A DNA stretch of 64,000 bases from positions 1-64,000 of the forward strand of contig JAWKUI010000004.1 of the NCBI GenBank assembly GCA_041398705.1. The letters are read 5' to 3'. This DNA comes from NORP259 sp041398705 (GTDB taxonomy: Bacteria > Planctomycetota > UBA1135 > GCA-002686595). The position numbers and the translations under genes are program-made. Positions 56,078 through 63,354 of the stretch are shown here, one piece after another. Below the pieces are notes generated by a model, which was not told the origin of the DNA, searched no databases, and saw only the letters and a program-made list of their open reading frames with translations. Position 1 is the stretch's first letter. Each line of letters starts with the position of its first letter.

Positions 56078-56334
56078 TCGTTTTCCTGCCGAGTCCGCTG
56101 TATTCCTATACGGAGGGCGCGAATCGCTTCGAGGTGCGCGGCAAAACCGTTCGCGAGGGCCTCGCCGCCCTCGACAAGCGCTTTCCCGGCATCCTATTCC
56201 GCATGGTGGATGAAGCCGGGGCCTTGCGGCGGCACATGCGCATCTACGTGGACGGGGCGAGCGACGACAACCTCGAGCGCGAGGTCGGCCCCGCGAGTGA
56301 GGTGCACGTGATCGCGGCGCTCAGCGGCGGTTGA
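56074..56334 (+). CDS. MoaD/ThiS-like ubiquitin-fold protein
   Basis: 86 residues starting at GTG inside the propeller stop codon (GTGA). The beta-grasp outline is visible: hydrophobic first strand (VIVFLPSPLY), GANRFEVRGKTVREGLAALDKRFPG (abbreviated EVRGKTVREGLAAL), then a final strand VHVIAALSGG with the C-terminal Gly-Gly used for adenylation or thiocarboxylation in MoaD/ThiS. No E1-like (MoeB/ThiF) gene is in the window. A sulfur-carrier or conjugation role is inference. Confidence 0.75.
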   Translation: MIVFLPSPLYSYTEGANRFEVRGKTVREGLAALDKRFPGILFRMVDEAGALRRHMRIYVDGASDDNLEREVGPASEVHVIAALSGG

Positions 56335-56347
56335 GACCCGGGCAAGA

Positions 56348-56400
56348 CGAACGGGGGCGGGCAGGGAGTCACTTCCCTGCCCGCCCCCGTTCGGGTTTTT
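56348..56400 (+). terminator. strong intrinsic terminator after the propeller/ubiquitin-fold pair
   Basis: A 20-bp perfect stem (left arm 56348-56367, right arm 56374-56393, loop GTCACT) followed by GGTTTTT. The stem itself can serve the convergent gene ending at 56415, though no T-run is seen on that side. Confidence 0.92.
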
Positions 56401-56414
56401 CGCCCGCCACCGGA

Positions 56415-56867
56415 TCAGCCGCGTCCGCGCCGGCCGTGGTCATCGAAACGGTCGCGGCGGCGTCGGTCGTCGAAGCGGCGGCCGGGGGTGATGTGCGGGC
56501 GGTCTTCGACCCACACCCGCACGGTGCGCACTTCCCAGCGGCCCGGTTCGTGCACGGTTTCGTAGTGGCCGCTGCGCACCAGTACGGTGCGGGTACGGCC
56601 GCAGGGGTCGGTGATGGTGCGGAACTCGTCCGGCACCCAGACGCGGCGGGTGCAGCCTTCCACCCAGTACCGCTCTTCACGGAATTCGTAGTGGCCACGC
56701 GGGGCGGGAATACGTTCGCGTCGGCCGTGGCTGGCGAACTCGATGTGACCGATGGGGGTATCGAGGCCCACGTGCACGTCGAGGCCTTTGGCGGGGGCCG
56801 GGGTGGCGGCCAGGGCCGGGGCGGCGAGCAGGATCGGAACGAGGGCGATCAGGGGGCGGAACTTCAT
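56415..56867 (-). CDS. small secreted Arg/His/Trp-rich protein with WVP-type repeats
   Basis: 150 residues with a signal peptide (LIALVPILLAAPALAA). The mature part has repeats of the type GHYE...ER.WV.GC..RVWVP and GHYETVHEPGRWEVR, ending in a basic tail rich in R, D and H (FDDRRRRDRFDDHGRR). Function unknown. It is the only gene here with both a good Shine-Dalgarno (AAGGAGAT, 7 nt before ATG) and a near-consensus sigma-54 promoter upstream (56928-56943). Confidence 0.75.
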   Translation of the reverse strand: MKFRPLIALVPILLAAPALAATPAPAKGLDVHVGLDTPIGHIEFASHGRRERIPAPRGHYEFREERYWVEGCTRRVWVPDEFRTITDPCGRTRTVLVRSGHYETVHEPGRWEVRTVRVWVEDRPHITPGRRFDDRRRRDRFDDHGRRGRG

Positions 56868-56927
56868 GGCGGATCTCCTTGCGGTTGGTTGTTGCTTGGG
56901 TGCCGCAACATGCGGGCAGGGGAGATG

Positions 56928-56943
56928 TGCATTGCCCGTGCCA
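56928..56943 (-). promoter_or_regulatory. sigma-54 (-24/-12) promoter
   Basis: On the minus strand TGGCACGGGCAATGCA matches the RpoN consensus TGGCACG-N4-TTGCA with a single mismatch (A for the first T of TTGC) and correct GG-N10-GC spacing. Transcription would start near 56917, about 50 nt before the ATG at 56867. A second look-alike (TGGCAACACATTGCA, 56971-56985) has one base too few between GG and GC. Confidence 0.6.
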
Positions 56944-57081
56944 ACAGGCAATCCTTGGCCGTAACAAGTCTGCAATGTGTTGCCAATGATGGGTTTACGC
57001 GCGCCGAGCGCAGGCGCAGCACCGGTCCGGCCGGCCGGGGGGCCGACTCGCGCAGGGTTCGCGTCCCCCCCCGGGGGCACC

Positions 57082-57103
57082 CGGGGACAGTCGATTGTCC
57101 CCG
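57082..57103 (-). terminator. hairpin at the end of the ABC transporter operon
   Basis: CGGGGACA / TGTCCCCG form an 8-bp stem (plus one G-U pair) 41 nt after the stop at 57144 of the minus-strand operon; no T-run follows. The rest of the 276-bp gap holds the sigma-54 promoter and no gene. Confidence 0.4.
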
Positions 57104-57143
57104 CGGGAGGACAGGCGGCGGGGAGGGCGCCCAGCTTGGGTCC

Positions 57144-57920
57144 TCAGGAGGACAGCAAGTATTGCTTGCGCCGCACGACGAGCAGCCCGATCCCCAACAG
57201 CACCGCCAAGGCCATGCCCAATCTCAGGAACGCCGGACCCGCTTCGATCAGTCCGAGTTCCTGCAGGAACCGCATGCGTTGGAACGCTTCGCCGTCGGTG
57301 TCGATCAGGGCGCTGCGCAGGTAGAACTGGAGGGAGAAGCGCTGGGTTGAGCCCGGAAGGTTGCCGATCAGTCCTTCGAGCACGAAGGCGTACCCCAGGC
57401 CGTAGATGATCGGTCGGCGCAGCAGGGCGGAGAGGGTGGCCGCGATGGCGGTGAAGAGAATCGCGCCGGTGGCAGCCACCGCCATGAACCGCAGGGCGAG
57501 ACCTGGGGGTGCTGGGTTCTTCGTGGCCACGGCATTCATGGATTCGGCTTCGAAACCGATGTAGGCGGCGAGGCCCCCCAGCAACAGGCCAGCGATCCAG
57601 GCGCAGGCGAACCAACGACCGAGGAACAGGCTGCCGCGGTGCAGCGGACGGGTGAACAGGTAGGTGAGGGTCTTGGACTCGACCTCCTCCGCCATCACTG
57701 ACGTGCCCAGTATCAGGCCGACCAGGGGCGCGAGCACGGGCAGCACCAGCACGATCGAAATCGGCGTGAAGGCGCGCATCGGGGCGCTGTGGCGCGCGGC
57801 GAGGGTGTAGAGCAGACCCACCAGGATCACCAGCACCAGGCACAGAAGCATGCGCCGGGAGCGCAGCAATTGTTTGCTGTGGTGGGCGGCGAGCAGCAGG
57901 GTTTGACGCAGGAACAGCAT
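57144..57920 (-). CDS. ABC-2 type transporter permease
   Basis: 258 residues with about six membrane helices (LLCLVLVILVGLLYTLAARH; ISIVLVLPVLAPLVGLILGTSVMAEEVESKT, here shortened to SIVLVLPVLAPLVG; IAGLLLGGLAAYIGF; and others) and the ABC-2 motif AEEVESKTLTYLFTRPLHR. It follows its ATPase by 16 bp. It is the last gene of the minus-strand operon. An extended upstream reading frame exists but runs into the broken ATPase. Confidence 0.85.
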   Translation of the reverse strand: MLFLRQTLLLAAHHSKQLLRSRRMLLCLVLVILVGLLYTLAARHSAPMRAFTPISIVLVLPVLAPLVGLILGTSVMAEEVESKTLTYLFTRPLHRGSLFLGRWFACAWIAGLLLGGLAAYIGFEAESMNAVATKNPAPPGLALRFMAVAATGAILFTAIAATLSALLRRPIIYGLGYAFVLEGLIGNLPGSTQRFSLQFYLRSALIDTDGEAFQRMRFLQELGLIEAGPAFLRLGMALAVLLGIGLLVVRRKQYLLSS

Positions 57921-57936
57921 GATCAGGTACGCCGGG

Positions 57937-58858
57937 TCATTGCACGAGGAAGTCGAATACCACCCGAGGTCGGCGTCGGAGCTTTGCAGCGAGCGGATGC
58001 CCGGCTGGGCGTTCGACGACCCGGGGAAGGTCGGCGAACAGGGCGTCCAGGTCGTGGGTGCGCACGAAGAGGGAGCCATCATCGGCGAAACGACGCGCCG
58101 CACGGCTTCGGATTCGAGCAGGCCACGGCGAGTTGGCGCGGCTGATCGGGCTGGACACCCGCAGTTCGCGGGGATGGCGCGAGAGTTCGCGGCGGATGTC
58201 CGCCACCGTGCCCCGGGCCAGGAGCTGTCCCCGGTGCAGCAGAACGATGTTGTCCGTGACCGGATTCCACCTCGTGCAGCACGTGCGAAGAGAGCACCAG
58301 GCTCTTGCCCTCATCCGCGAGCTCGCGGAACAAGTCGATCGCCTGGCGGCGCGCCACCGGGTCCAGGCCGGTGAGGGGCTCGTCGAGCACGAGCAGATCG
58401 GGGTCGTGGGCGATGGCCTGGGCGAGGCGCGTGCGCTGTCGCATGCCCTTCGAGTAGCCCTTGCAGGGCCGGTGCATCGCGTCGGCGAGGTCCACGCGCT
58501 CCATGGCGCGGGTGGCGAGACGCGTGGCTTCGCTGCGCGAGTAGCCGGAGAGGCGCAGCAAGTGCCGCACGAAACCCAGGCCGCTCATCTCGTCGTACAG
58601 GGCGTCCTGCTGGGGTGCGAACCCCAGGCGCGGATAGAGCTCGCGGTTGGCGAAGGGCACGTGCCCGAGCACCCGCAGCGAACCGCGGCTGGGTTTGAGC
58701 TCGCCGACGACGAGGCGCATGAAGGTGGACTTGCCCGCGCCGTTGGGGCCGAGCAGGCCGGTGATGCCGGGCTCGAAGGAGACTTCGAGGTCCGACAACC
58801 CGATGACTTCGCCGTACCAGCGGCCCAGGCTGCTGGCTTCGATGACGGGGGCACTCAC
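57937..58858 (-). CDS. ABC-2 transporter ATP-binding protein, with several frameshifts at the 3' end
   Basis: Starts at GTG 58858 (GGAGG 10 nt upstream). The first 200 residues are intact: Walker A GPNGAGKST (37-45), Q-loop QQDALYDEM, signature YSKGMRQRTRL, Walker B LLVLDEP and SSHVLHEVES. From about 58262 to 57958 the natural continuation (VTDNIVLLHRGQLLARG, QPRQLAVA, LESEAVRRVVS, ADDGSLFVRTHDL, IRSLQSSDADLG, VVFDFLVQ) hops between three frames at about six points. Corrected length is about 305 residues. Either a cluster of base-calling errors or a decaying gene. Confidence 0.75.
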
Positions 58859-59799
58859 GCGATCACCTCCATCTTGCGCACGTTGCGCCAGAGCACGGAC
58901 AGGGCGAGCAGCGTCATCAGGCCCAGGGCCCAATAGCTGCCTTCGATGTTCCACGGCGCGAGGGACTCCATGCCCTCCCCGGAGGCCTGCAGCAGGATGT
59001 CGCCGAGGTTCGGTTTGTGGAACAGGTGCTCGGCGATCTCGAAGAAGTTGCGGTTGGGGCTCAAGAGGCCGAAGTTCTGATTGCCGGTCACTTCGACAGC
59101 GACTTGTGTGGCCCCGTCGAGTAGGAAGATGAGCGCGAAGGTGGCGACCAAGGTCAGAGCGCGGCGGGAGAAGCAGCTCGAGATCGCAACCACCAGGGTC
59201 GACATCACCAGGATCCAGATCACGCTGTACCCGCACACCCGCCAGATGACCCAGGAGTTTTGCTTGAGGAAACTCCAATCCGGCGAGGAGAACGCCGCCT
59301 GCCAGCAGATCAGCATCGCTGGCACGAACAAGGTCAATGTGCCCAGGAACGCGGCGGTGCCGAGTTTGCCGAGGATGTAACGCAGCGGCGTCACGGGGCG
59401 GGCGAAGTACAACAGGTTCGCCTGCAGGCGTTTGTCCTCCGCGATCAGCGCCGAGCCGTACCAGGCGATGACCAGCAGGGCCAGGAACTGGTTGACCTGC
59501 AAGAAGCGGTAGATCGCCTCGGATACGTCCCTGAGCAGTTGTTTGAGGCCTTCGGAGAACACCTGACCCCGCGCGCCGCCCAGGCGTTTGGCCTGGCTGG
59601 ACATCGTGAACATCAAATGCACCGTGACGCAGCCCACCAAGGCGGCGATGGCCGGCGGGGTGAACAGCAGCAGGGCGGGCAGTTTCTTGCGGAAGGACAG
59701 GCGGATGCCAGCCCAGGCGAGGATGCGTTCCACCGGCGGGCGCGGGCGCAGGTGGCCCTCGTACGGCCGATAGATCTCGGTGTGCGTGACGGCTTTCAT
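58855..59799 (-). CDS. ABC-2 type transporter permease
   Basis: 314 residues; about six membrane helices, with the ABC-2-type loop AEDKRLQANLLYFARPVTPLRY. It overlaps the downstream ATPase (GTGA) and the upstream ATPase (ATGA), so translation is coupled through the set. Confidence 0.85.
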   Translation of the reverse strand: MKAVTHTEIYRPYEGHLRPRPPVERILAWAGIRLSFRKKLPALLLFTPPAIAALVGCVTVHLMFTMSSQAKRLGGARGQVFSEGLKQLLRDVSEAIYRFLQVNQFLALLVIAWYGSALIAEDKRLQANLLYFARPVTPLRYILGKLGTAAFLGTLTLFVPAMLICWQAAFSSPDWSFLKQNSWVIWRVCGYSVIWILVMSTLVVAISSCFSRRALTLVATFALIFLLDGATQVAVEVTGNQNFGLLSPNRNFFEIAEHLFHKPNLGDILLQASGEGMESLAPWNIEGSYWALGLMTLLALSVLWRNVRKMEVIA

Positions 59800-60752
59800 T
59801 GGCTGATCTCCGCCGGCGCGACGCCGCGGTCCTCCAGGGCGGCCAGGAAGGCCTGTTCGAGGGTCGTGCGCTGGGGTTCGAGGCCGGTCAGCACGGTGCG
59901 ATGGCGGGCGGCGGCGAGCACCAGGTCGTCCCCGGTGAGGGGCGCGCCGGCCATGGTCAGGTCGAATACCCCGTCGCGCACGGGCTGTACGAGCGAGCCC
60001 TGTTCGCGCAAGTGCTGCACCAGCCCGGCGGAGTCGCCGGTCACAGTGACGCGCACGACCGCCTGGTTGGCGGCGGTCAGGTCGGCCAGGTCCCCTTGCT
60101 GCACCACCTGCCCGCCCTTGAGCACCACCACGTGTTCGCAGGTGCGCTCCACGTCGCGCAAGAGGTGCGTGCAGAGCAGCACGTGTTTGCCCTGGTTGCG
60201 GCCCAGGTCCGCCACCAGGTCGAGCAGGAACCGGCGGCCTTTGGGATCCAGGCCGTTGGTGGGTTCGTCGAGCAGCAGGATGGGCGGATCGTGCACGAGG
60301 GCCTGGGCGAGCTTGATGCGCTGCTTCATGCCCGTCGAGTACTCCTCGTTCTTGCGGTAGCGTTCTTCGCCGGTGCCAACGTAGTCGAGCACCTCGTGGG
60401 CGCGCGTCATCGCGTCGGTGCGCGGCATGCCCGCGAGCCGGCCCATCAACGCCACGAGTTCCACGGCGCTCATGCCGGGCACGAGGCAATCGCTTTCGGG
60501 CATGTACCCGACGCGCTGGCGGATCGCGAGGCGCTCGCTGGCTTTCGCCGGATCGAGGTCCGCGATGCGCGCCTGGCCTCCATCGGGGGCGAGCATGCCG
60601 AGCAGCAGTTTGAGCAGGGTGGTTTTGCCGGCGCCGTTGGGGCCGAGCAACCCCACCGTTCCAGAGGGCAGCACCAGGTGGACGCCGCGCAGGGCGTGCA
60701 CCGAGCCATAGTGCTTGTGCAGACCGCGGATCTCGATGGCGGTGGGGTTCAT
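59796..60752 (-). CDS. ABC-2 transporter ATP-binding protein
   Basis: 318 residues, intact. Walker A GPNGAGKTT (37-45), signature YSTGMKQRIKL, Walker B ILLLDEPTNG, switch His in LLCTHLL. The C-terminal 90 residues form the extra domain of ABC-2 ATPases. It overlaps both neighbours by ATGA. It pairs with the permease at 58855. Confidence 0.92.
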   Translation of the reverse strand: MNPTAIEIRGLHKHYGSVHALRGVHLVLPSGTVGLLGPNGAGKTTLLKLLLGMLAPDGGQARIADLDPAKASERLAIRQRVGYMPESDCLVPGMSAVELVALMGRLAGMPRTDAMTRAHEVLDYVGTGEERYRKNEEYSTGMKQRIKLAQALVHDPPILLLDEPTNGLDPKGRRFLLDLVADLGRNQGKHVLLCTHLLRDVERTCEHVVVLKGGQVVQQGDLADLTAANQAVVRVTVTGDSAGLVQHLREQGSLVQPVRDGVFDLTMAGAPLTGDDLVLAAARHRTVLTGLEPQRTTLEQAFLAALEDRGVAPAEISQ

Positions 60753-61702
60753 GGGCGGGGCATACGCGGGGAGCCGGGGGGCATTTGCACCGGAAGCTGC
60801 GAGGTTTGCGGAGAACGCAGGCGGGCGCGCAGGGCGGACGAAAGCAGGTCGGCGGCCATCACCAGTCCTCCGCCCAGGGCGACCAGCACCAGCATCTCGT
60901 CGTAGAACTGCTTCGCCTGCAGCTCCTTGACCGAATAGCCGATGGAGATCACCCCCAGCATGCCCAGCACGGTGGCTTCCCGCACGCAGGTTTCGAAGCG
61001 ATAGAAGAAGTAGGCCAATCCCCGGGAAAAGGCCAGCGGGGCAGCGCCGAACACAACCAGGGCGCGGCGGGGGGCCCCGGTGCCGGCGAGGGCGGTCAGG
61101 GGGCGGGTGGGGTTGTCTTCGAGGGCATCGCCAAACAGGCGACCCAGAATGCCGGCGTTGTGCAGGGCGAGGGCGAGCACCGCGGGCCAGGTCGATCCGC
61201 TCAGCAGGGCCAGCAACAGGAACCCGAGCACGTATTCGGGCAGGGCACGCAGGGCCAGGCAGAGGGTGCGCACGAGCCCCCGGTACCACCGCACCGGGCC
61301 GGGCCGATCGCCGGCATAGGGGTCGCGGCGGGCCCACGTGTGCGCCGCGAAGGGCGCGAGGCATGCGCCCCAGAGGGCCGCCAGGGTGATCGCAGCCAGG
61401 GCGATAGCAAAGGTGGCGGCGACGGCGCGTAGACCGTACTCGCGCAGGATGCGCCAGAGCCACGGCCCGAATTCGCTCCAGCCACCGTTGCCCGGGCGCA
61501 GCACCCACGGCTTCGCGTCCTGCTCGAGGAAGCGCGCGAGCCCGGGTTGGGAAGCCGGCGCAAAGATGCGGCCCCACTGCAAGTCCATTGAAACCAGGGC
61601 CAGCACACACGCGACCGCGAAGAACCACGCGGTGAACTCATGCCAGCGGTTGCGCGGGCGGGCCTTGCGCAGGGCTTCCAGTCGCTGTTCGGCGGTCTGC
61701 AT
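60749..61702 (-). CDS. phnE: phosphonate-type ABC transporter permease 2 (PhnE-like)
   Basis: 317 residues. N-terminal helix (WFFAVACVLALVSMDLQW), then the BPD-type permease core with YVLGFLLLALLSGSTW and the EAA-like loop (LTALAGTGAPRRALVVFGAAPLAFS), as in PhnE. It starts one base before the stop of the first phnE (TGATG). Confidence 0.85.
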   Translation of the reverse strand: MQTAEQRLEALRKARPRNRWHEFTAWFFAVACVLALVSMDLQWGRIFAPASQPGLARFLEQDAKPWVLRPGNGGWSEFGPWLWRILREYGLRAVAATFAIALAAITLAALWGACLAPFAAHTWARRDPYAGDRPGPVRWYRGLVRTLCLALRALPEYVLGFLLLALLSGSTWPAVLALALHNAGILGRLFGDALEDNPTRPLTALAGTGAPRRALVVFGAAPLAFSRGLAYFFYRFETCVREATVLGMLGVISIGYSVKELQAKQFYDEMLVLVALGGGLVMAADLLSSALRARLRSPQTSQLPVQMPPGSPRMPRP

Positions 61703-62553
61703 CAGAAAGCCCCCCGGCTGCGCAGGCGCGTGCTCCAACGCTCCAGCACCCAGACGAGCATTGCCAGGGCGTAGAGCTGGGTCCAGACCTCGCGGTAGTG
61801 CAGGCTGTGGTAGGAGAGTTCGAGGTGATACCCGAAGGTGGGGAAGCCGAAGAAACCGAGCACCGCCGACGAGCGCACCGCGCATTCGAAGCGGTAGAAG
61901 GCGTAGGCGGCCATGTCGGGCCACGCGAGGGGCAGGCGGCCGACGAGCAGCGCCCTTGCGCGTGGACTGCCAGCGGCTTCGAGCGCGAGCGAAGCCCCGC
62001 CGGGCGCCTCTTCGAGTTGTTCGGAGAAGATCTTGGCGAGGATGCCAGTGAAGGGCAGGGTCAGGGCAAGCAGGGCTGCGGTTTCCCCCAGGCCGATGGC
62101 GGCGAGCAACACCAGCGCCCAGAGCAACTCGTGCACACTGCGCAGCAGCGTGGCCAGGGCGCGGGCGCCGCTCCACGCGAGCCGTCGCCAGCCGGCCGGA
62201 TCGCTTTCGCCGGACTTCGTCCAGAACGAACGGGAGGCAAAGATGCCCAGCGCCAGGCCGAAAACCAGGGCCAGGCCCATCGAAGCCAGGGCGAAGCGGC
62301 AGGTTTCGAACAGCGATTGCACGATGACCCACAGGAACGGCGGTCCATCGGCGGGACGCCAGGAGCCTTCGTAGTCGAAGGCAGGGCGCAGGGCGGCGGC
62401 GAAAAAGCGGCGCCAGAGGGCCAGGCCCTGGCCACGCGGCAGCAGACCGCGCCACGAGAGGTCCAGGTACCAAGCGGCGAGGGCGGCGGCCACCAGGATG
62501 GCGAACACCACATGCCGCCGGGCGAGGCCCCGGGGCGCATGCGGCGCATTCAC
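61702..62553 (-). CDS. phnE: phosphonate-type ABC transporter permease 1 (PhnE-like)
   Basis: 283 residues from GTG 62553 (GTGA overlap with phnC). Core helices (FALASMGLALVFGLALGIFA, LLWALVLLAAIGLGETAALLAL as LLWALVLLAAIGLG) and the EAA-type loop (LALEAAGSPRARALLVGRLPLAWP) match PhnE. The two PhnE proteins probably form a heterodimeric channel. Confidence 0.85.
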   Translation of the reverse strand: MNAPHAPRGLARRHVVFAILVAAALAAWYLDLSWRGLLPRGQGLALWRRFFAAALRPAFDYEGSWRPADGPPFLWVIVQSLFETCRFALASMGLALVFGLALGIFASRSFWTKSGESDPAGWRRLAWSGARALATLLRSVHELLWALVLLAAIGLGETAALLALTLPFTGILAKIFSEQLEEAPGGASLALEAAGSPRARALLVGRLPLAWPDMAAYAFYRFECAVRSSAVLGFFGFPTFGYHLELSYHSLHYREVWTQLYALAMLVWVLERWSTRLRSRGAF

Positions 62554-63308
62554 GGGGTCGCCTCCAGGTCGTAGAGCTCTGCCCACTCCGCATCCGAGAT
62601 TGCGCCTGCCGGCCGATCGAACACCACACGGCCCGCGCGCAGGCCCACCAGCCGTGGGAAGAACTCGCGTGCGAGGTCGGCTTGGTGCAACGACACGACG
62701 AGCGCCAGGTTGCGCTCGCGGGCCACCGCGGTGAGCAACTCGAGCACCGAACGGGCGCGGGCGGGGTCCACCGCGGCGATGGGCTCATCGGCGAGCAGCA
62801 CCTTGGGTTCCTGGTAGAGGGCGCGCGCCAATGCCACGCGCTGCTGTTCGCCGCCGGAGAGGGACTCGAGGCGTTCGTAGAGCTTGTCGCCGATGCCGAG
62901 GCGGTCGAGTAGGGCGAGCACGTCGAGGCGCTGTGCCTTCGAAGGCCAGAGCAGGGCTCTCATGGCCGCCAAGGTCCCGCCGCGCCCCAAGCGTCCCGCG
63001 AGCACGTTCTGCAGCACGCGCAGGGTCGGGATCAGCGCCAGGTCCTGGTGTACGAATCCGATGTGCGCGCGGGTGTTGCGCAGGTCGGCGGAAGTCGCGG
63101 ATTCGACGTCACATCCCAGGATGCGCGCGTGGCCGTGGGTCGGGAGCAGCGAACCGCCGAGCACGCGCAGCAGCGAAGTTTTGCCCGCCCCGCTGGGGCC
63201 GAGCAACGCAACCTGCTCCCCAGCCTGGACACCAAGGTCCACACCGGAGAGCAGGGGAAATCCGCCGGCCTGGGCGTGCAGGCCGTCGAGTTGGAGCAGG
63301 GGCGTCAC
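62550..63308 (-). CDS. phnC: phosphonate-type ABC transporter ATP-binding protein
   Basis: 252 residues from a GTG start. Walker A GPSGAGKT (37-44), Q-loop GFVHQD, signature LSGGEQQRVALARAL, Walker B VLLADEP, switch LHQ. Spacing and the LIPTLRVLQNVLAGRLG segment are PhnC-like. A hairpin separates it from phnD. Confidence 0.9.
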   Translation of the reverse strand: MTPLLQLDGLHAQAGGFPLLSGVDLGVQAGEQVALLGPSGAGKTSLLRVLGGSLLPTHGHARILGCDVESATSADLRNTRAHIGFVHQDLALIPTLRVLQNVLAGRLGRGGTLAAMRALLWPSKAQRLDVLALLDRLGIGDKLYERLESLSGGEQQRVALARALYQEPKVLLADEPIAAVDPARARSVLELLTAVARERNLALVVSLHQADLAREFFPRLVGLRAGRVVFDRPAGAISDAEWAELYDLEATP

Positions 63309-63319
63309 GCGGTTGCGTA

Positions 63320-63343
63320 CCGGGCCGGAGGACTCCGGCCCGG
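63320..63343 (-). promoter_or_regulatory. intercistronic hairpin between phnD and phnC
   Basis: CCGGGCCGGAG / CTCCGGCCCGG, 11 perfect pairs with a GA loop, in the 46-bp phnD-phnC gap. No T-run. It probably stabilises the 3' end of the phnD message so that the binding protein is made in excess of the membrane parts. Confidence 0.45.
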
Positions 63344-63354
63344 ATGGCGGGGTC

